Origin: an uncultured Collinsella sp.
GTDB lineage: Bacteria > Actinomycetota > Coriobacteriia > Coriobacteriales > Coriobacteriaceae
Reading direction: 5' to 3'
DNA: 8,031 bases
Assembly: GCA_900552345.1 (NCBI GenBank)
Contig: URZN01000045.1
Span: 1 to 8,031, forward strand
The position numbers and the translations under genes are program-made. This document shows, in pieces, positions 5,636 to 8,031 of this stretch; positions within the stretch are counted from its first letter, which is position 1; every line of letters starts with the position of its first letter. A model generated the notes under the pieces. That model did not search any database, was not told the origin of the DNA, and saw only the letters and a list, made by a program, of their open reading frames with translations.

Positions 5636-5666
5636 GCTGATGCGGCCTCCTCGATGTCCACCAAAA
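5528..5666 (-). repeat. Imperfect long-range inverted repeat
   Basis: A perfect 12-base inverted pair TCGAGGAGGCCG (5544-5555) / CGGCCTCCTCGA (5643-5654). It is extended outward by TTTTGTGGTGG (5528-5538) against CCACCAAAA (5658-5666) with a two-base bulge and a small internal loop. Together about 21 base pairs close an 87-base loop. On a minus-strand transcript, the upstream arm contains GAGGAGG just before the ATG of the small ORF, and the downstream arm lies inside that ORF. It may be an RNA fold or the ends of a small decayed element. Confidence 0.5.
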
Positions 5667-5888
5667 GATAGCGCACGGGGTGTGCTGCTAGGTCCCGTGC
5701 GTTGGCAGTATTATGCCGCGGACGTCGCAAAGAAGCGCTAAAGAAAGGCTTAATGAGGTTTGCAATTACGATGAAACCGCAGGTTAAAGCTATCGAGTAA
5801 CACTCTTGAAAGGTTTTGGACTTAAGGGCTTTCTAAGGTTTGTGACGCGGATGTGGCGCGGACGTGCGGAGCGTGTGAATGCTCGTTC

Positions 5889-6878
5889 CTAGCGCTGCGG
5901 CTCTGCGGCGCGCACCTGCTCGATGACCTTTTCCATCGTGGCGTCGATGCGGCCTTTTTTGAGCTCGCATTCCCAGACGGTGATGGGCGTCCAGCCCATT
6001 TGAGTGAGTGCTGCCACGGCAGCGCGATCGCGCTCGACGTTGCGACGGAATTTTGCTTCCCAAAACTCAACATTGCGTTTGGGCTGACTGGGATTGCATT
6101 TGGGGCAACGGTGCCAAAAGCAGCCATTGACGAAGATGGCGATCTTGCGGCCGGGGAAGGCGATGTCGGGCTTGCCGGGGACCTTCCATTCTAGGCGATA
6201 GCCTGTGAGCCCCGCTGCGCGCAAGCGCTGGCGAACGAGCAGCTCGGGCTTGGTGTTTGCACGCTTGTTGCCCTTCATGGACTTTTTGATGGCGGCGCGA
6301 CGGCGGACCAGTTCGCGCTCGTCAGCGGAGAGGTCCGAGGTATCGATGCCGTCGAGCAGACCTGGTTTGGGGCGCTTTTTGCTACGGCGCTTAGGTGTGC
6401 GCTTGGGCTTGGTGGCGGGCTCGTCGGTCGCGGTGGCCTCGGCGTCGTTGGCAGCGCCGTTGGCCTCAAGCCGATCTTCCTTTAACTCAATCAGGGCATC
6501 AATGAGCCCCTTGTCGGCGGGCATCCATTCCACCGTGGCAAGCGAGGTGCGCGGAATCCAACGGATATCGAGCTGGCGGTCGTGCTTCTGGGGCTCGCCA
6601 GACTCTTTAGCCAGCGAGCAGTAGTAGCACTCCATGGAGAGATGAAAATCGGGGTAGTCGTACTCAACGGTATAGAAATCGCGCAGATTGGTGACTTTGA
6701 CCTGCAACTCTTCCATAAGCTCGCGGCGCACGGCGTCCTCGGGCGTCTCGCCGCGCATGAGCTTGCCACCGGGGAACTCCCAAAGTCCCTGCATGTCGCC
6801 ATAGCCGCGCTGCACGGCAAGCAGCTCGTCAGATCCATCCTTGCGAATGATCCCAGCGGCAACATGAACAGTCTTCAA
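5889..6878 (-). CDS. Fusion of MutT-like Nudix hydrolase and Vsr-type DNA mismatch endonuclease
   Basis: One uninterrupted 329-residue frame with two repair domains. Residues 1-135 are Nudix: MKTVHVAAGIIRKDG opening, WEFPGGKL, and the Nudix box G38-x5-E44-x7-R52-E53-L54-x-E56-E57, as in 8-oxo-dGTP hydrolases; the box glycine position is Q59. Residues 136-200 are a low-complexity linker, Ala/Glu-rich then very basic (KPKRTPKRRSKKRPKPG), likely DNA-contacting or flexible. Residues 200-329 are Vsr-like: MKGNKRANTKPELLVRQRLR, PGKPDIAF with D238 at the catalytic aspartate position, FVNGCFWHRCPKC (249-261) with zinc-type Cys/His residues, EFWEAKFRRNVERDR (271-285) and TVWECEL (300-306). Vsr nicks at T:G mismatches arising from 5-methylcytosine deamination. 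The start is TTG at 6876-6878, chosen because AGAGAGG lies seven bases upstream and MKTVHVAAGII is a normal MutT N-terminus. No cytosine methyltransferase is in the window. Standalone forms are about 130 and 150 residues, so both domains look complete. Confidence 0.9.
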   Translation of the reverse strand: MKTVHVAAGIIRKDGSDELLAVQRGYGDMQGLWEFPGGKLMRGETPEDAVRRELMEELQVKVTNLRDFYTVEYDYPDFHLSMECYYCSLAKESGEPQKHDRQLDIRWIPRTSLATVEWMPADKGLIDALIELKEDRLEANGAANDAEATATDEPATKPKRTPKRRSKKRPKPGLLDGIDTSDLSADERELVRRRAAIKKSMKGNKRANTKPELLVRQRLRAAGLTGYRLEWKVPGKPDIAFPGRKIAIFVNGCFWHRCPKCNPSQPKRNVEFWEAKFRRNVERDRAAVAALTQMGWTPITVWECELKKGRIDATMEKVIEQVRAAEPQR

Positions 6879-7025
6879 CAGGAGTCCTCTCTCAATATCA
6901 ACACGTGGCAGGCTGGCTGCCCTACCTTACACAACGGTAAGGCAAGCGTAAGCCATATCGATGGTAGCCGACTCGTCTTCTTGCGACTATAGATGCCGTA
7001 GACTAATCGCAAGAAAGGACTCGGT
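6879..7025. promoter_or_regulatory. Divergent control region between the Nudix-Vsr gene and the ABC transporter
   Basis: For the ABC operon, TTGCGA (6981-6986) is followed after 17 bases by TAATCG (7004-7009), a weak promoter-like pair. A perfect nine-base inverted repeat TTCTTGCGA (6978-6986) / TCGCAAGAA (7007-7015) overlaps both and touches the ribosome binding site AAAGGA (7014-7019). Upstream, GTAAG occurs twice with an 11-base period (6937-6941, 6948-6952). OmpR-type response regulators that control BceAB-like transporters often use such tandem sites. CCTTAC/GTAAGG (6925-6930, 6937-6942) is a small dyad overlapping the first copy. All regulator assignments are inference. Confidence 0.4.
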
Positions 7026-7811
7026 ATGCAAACCACGCACATGGCGACCCCGGTACTGGAGGTCGCGCATCTCGAAAAGGTATACGGTGCGCTGGGCAAT
7101 GTGACCCGCGCGCTCAACGACGTCAGCTTTACCGTCAACCGTGGCGAATTCGTCGGCATCATGGGCGCTTCGGGCTCGGGCAAGTCGACCCTGCTCAACT
7201 GCGTGTCGACCATCGATAGCGCCACGAGCGGCACCATTCGCATCAACGGGCAGGACGTAACGCGCATGAAGCAGGCCAAGCTCTCGCAGTTTCGCCGCGA
7301 GGAGCTCGGCTTTATCTTCCAGGACTCCAACCTGCTCGATACGCTCACGGCACGCGAGAACATCGCCCTGCCGCTCACCATCGCCCGCACAAACTCGGCA
7401 GAGATCTCAACCCGCGTGCAGGATGTGGCAGCGCGCCTGTCCATCAGTCAGGTGCTCGACAAGTATCCCTACCAGATGTCCGGCGGCCAGAAGCAGCGCG
7501 TGGCCGCGGCCCGTGCCATGGTCACCGACCCGAAGCTCATTTTAGCCGACGAGCCCACCGGCGCCCTCGATTCCCGTGCCGCCACGGTGATGCTGGAGAT
7601 CATGGAGATGATGAACACCCAGATGGGCGCCACCATCATGATGGTCACCCACGACGCCTTCGCCGCCAGCTACACCAGCCGCGTGCTGTTTATCAAGGAC
7701 GGCGCCGTGTTCAACGAGCTGCGTCGGGGCGATGAGAGCCGCGACGCGTTCTTCGCTCGCATCATGGAGGTCGTGTCGTTCCTCGGCGGGGAGGCCGGCC
7801 ATGTATCTTAA
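7026..7811 (+). CDS. ABC transporter ATP-binding protein, MacB/BceA type
   Basis: The ATPase subunit of an ABC transporter, acting at the cytoplasmic face with an FtsX-like permease. It is 261 residues, typical for the family. Walker A is GASGSGKST (47-55), Q-loop Q99 (IFQDSNLL), signature MSGGQKQR (151-158), Walker B LILADE (171-176), D-loop ALDS (180-183) and switch H209 (MMVTHD). The segment DEPTGALDSRAATVMLEIM and the ARENIALPL context are characteristic of the LolD/MacB/BceA group, used for antimicrobial peptide resistance, lipoprotein release or cell-wall signalling rather than nutrient import. The start is ATG 7026 with AAAGGACTC upstream; an internal ATG at 7041 is less well placed. 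The stop overlaps the permease start by 11 bases, so the two are co-translated. BceA-like peptide sensing is the best guess, from the permease N-terminus, but the substrate is unknown. Confidence 0.93.
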   Translation: MQTTHMATPVLEVAHLEKVYGALGNVTRALNDVSFTVNRGEFVGIMGASGSGKSTLLNCVSTIDSATSGTIRINGQDVTRMKQAKLSQFRREELGFIFQDSNLLDTLTARENIALPLTIARTNSAEISTRVQDVAARLSISQVLDKYPYQMSGGQKQRVAAARAMVTDPKLILADEPTGALDSRAATVMLEIMEMMNTQMGATIMMVTHDAFAASYTSRVLFIKDGAVFNELRRGDESRDAFFARIMEVVSFLGGEAGHVS

Positions 7812-7983
7812 GCTCGCCCTGCGCAACATCCGCCGATCGGTGCGCGACTACGCCGTCTACTTCATCACGCTGCTGTTCGGTGTGGCGGTGTTCTACGCGT
7901 TCAACTCCATCGGCAGCCAGCAGATCCTCTTCGATATGGAAACCTCGGCCTCGCGCAGCGTGTTCGATTCCACCACCTACATC
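7801..7983 (+). CDS. FtsX-like ABC permease, N-terminal 61 residues, cut by adapter sequence
   Basis: ATG 7801 follows GGGGAGG (about six bases upstream) and overlaps the end of the ATPase gene. The protein begins MYLKLALRNIRRSVRDYAVY, then a hydrophobic stretch FITLLFGVAVFYAFNSI (21-37), the first membrane segment. The YLKLALRNIRRSxxDYxVYFxTL opening is typical of BceB/YxdM-type permeases, which are usually about 600 residues or more with ten membrane segments. Genomic sequence ends at codon 61 (7981-7983). Anything read in frame beyond that (LSLIHI and on) is translated adapter, not protein. Completeness of the real gene cannot be judged. Confidence 0.85.
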
Positions 7984-8031
7984 CTGTCTCTTATACACAT
8001 CTCCGAGCCCACGAGACCGGAGCCTATCTCG
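7984..8031 (+). other. Illumina Nextera adapter contamination with index and start of P7
   Basis: 7984-8002 is CTGTCTCTTATACACATCT, the 19-base transposase mosaic end used in Nextera libraries. 8003-8017 (CCGAGCCCACGAGAC) is the Nextera read-2 adapter tail. 8018-8025 (CGGAGCCT) has the position and length of an i7 index. 8026-8031 (ATCTCG) is the beginning of the P7 primer. The order mosaic end, adapter, 8-base index, P7 is exactly the synthetic library construct, so these 48 bases are not genomic. Confidence 0.98.

Larger units (their letters stand above)
5357..5888. other. Long region without a convincing gene
   Basis: About 530 bases between the hairpin element and the Nudix-Vsr gene. The plus strand is G-rich and T-rich, unlike the coding DNA around it. 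It contains the weak minus-strand ORF at 5429-5635, the long-range inverted repeat 5528-5666, and a short hairpin CGCACGGG/CCCGTGCG (5672-5679, 5694-5701). The minus strand is also open in another frame from about 5832 down to about 5597, encoding a segment ARDLAAHPVRYLLVDIEEAA that looks protein-like. That frame has no ATG until near its end and no ribosome binding site. This may be a decayed gene; I recognise no family. The right end (about 5740-5830) is more AT-rich. Confidence 0.5.

Noticed and set aside
7762..7998. Minus-strand open frame beginning MYKRQ
   Set aside because: MYKRQ is the translation of the Nextera mosaic end on the reverse strand; the rest is antisense to the ABC genes.
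7984..8002. Tn5-type mosaic end suggesting a transposon insertion
   Set aside because: It is followed by the synthetic Nextera tail, an 8-base index and P7 rather than by transposon sequence.
1..8031. CRISPR arrays, tRNA or rRNA genes, phage or conjugation genes
   Set aside because: No regularly spaced repeats, no tRNA-like folds and no integrase, capsid or relaxase motifs were seen on either strand.

Overview
The window looks like chromosomal DNA from a high-GC Gram-positive anaerobe, most likely a Coriobacteriia gut actinobacterium of the Collinsella type. That assignment is an inference from three things: the GC-rich third codon positions, the AAAGGACTC-style ribosome binding sites, and the mix of sugar-catabolic genes with an anaerobic oxygen/NO-scavenging flavodiiron protein. 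The window ends in synthetic sequence. The last 48 bases (7984-8031) are an Illumina Nextera adapter with its index, so genomic DNA stops at 7983.

Layout. 1-457 (-) is the N-terminal part of a galactokinase. It is divergent from a LacI/GalR-family repressor (796-1827, +). The 338-base gap between them holds three copies of a TGAGTACGTTAACA-type operator. 1957-3117 (+) is a complete FprA-type flavodiiron protein with all seven metal ligands, followed by a strong intrinsic terminator (3143-3180). 3183-3986 (-) is a DeoR/GlpR-family repressor. It is divergent, across an AT-rich 335-base gap, from a class II fructose/tagatose-bisphosphate aldolase (4322-5179, +). Downstream of the aldolase is a 153-base nested inverted-repeat element (5204-5356) with perfect 38-base arms. 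About 530 bases of poorly explained sequence follow, with at most one small weakly supported ORF (5429-5635, -). 5889-6878 (-) is a single 329-residue protein joining an N-terminal MutT-like Nudix domain to a C-terminal Vsr-like mismatch endonuclease domain. 7026-7811 (+) is the ATPase of a MacB/BceA-type ABC transporter. It is translationally overlapped by the start of its FtsX-like permease (7801-7983), which the adapter cuts off.

How the parts fit. The left part is a galactose-use locus in which the LacI protein probably controls galK and itself through the three operators. The DeoR/aldolase pair is a second regulator-enzyme sugar-phosphate unit. FprA and the Nudix-Vsr fusion both belong to stress defence: oxygen/NO removal, and nucleotide-pool plus mismatch repair. 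The ABC pair begins a drug or peptide-sensing/export type operon. The most unusual items are the Nudix-Vsr fusion, the 153-base hairpin element, and the symmetric operator arrangement at galK/lacI.
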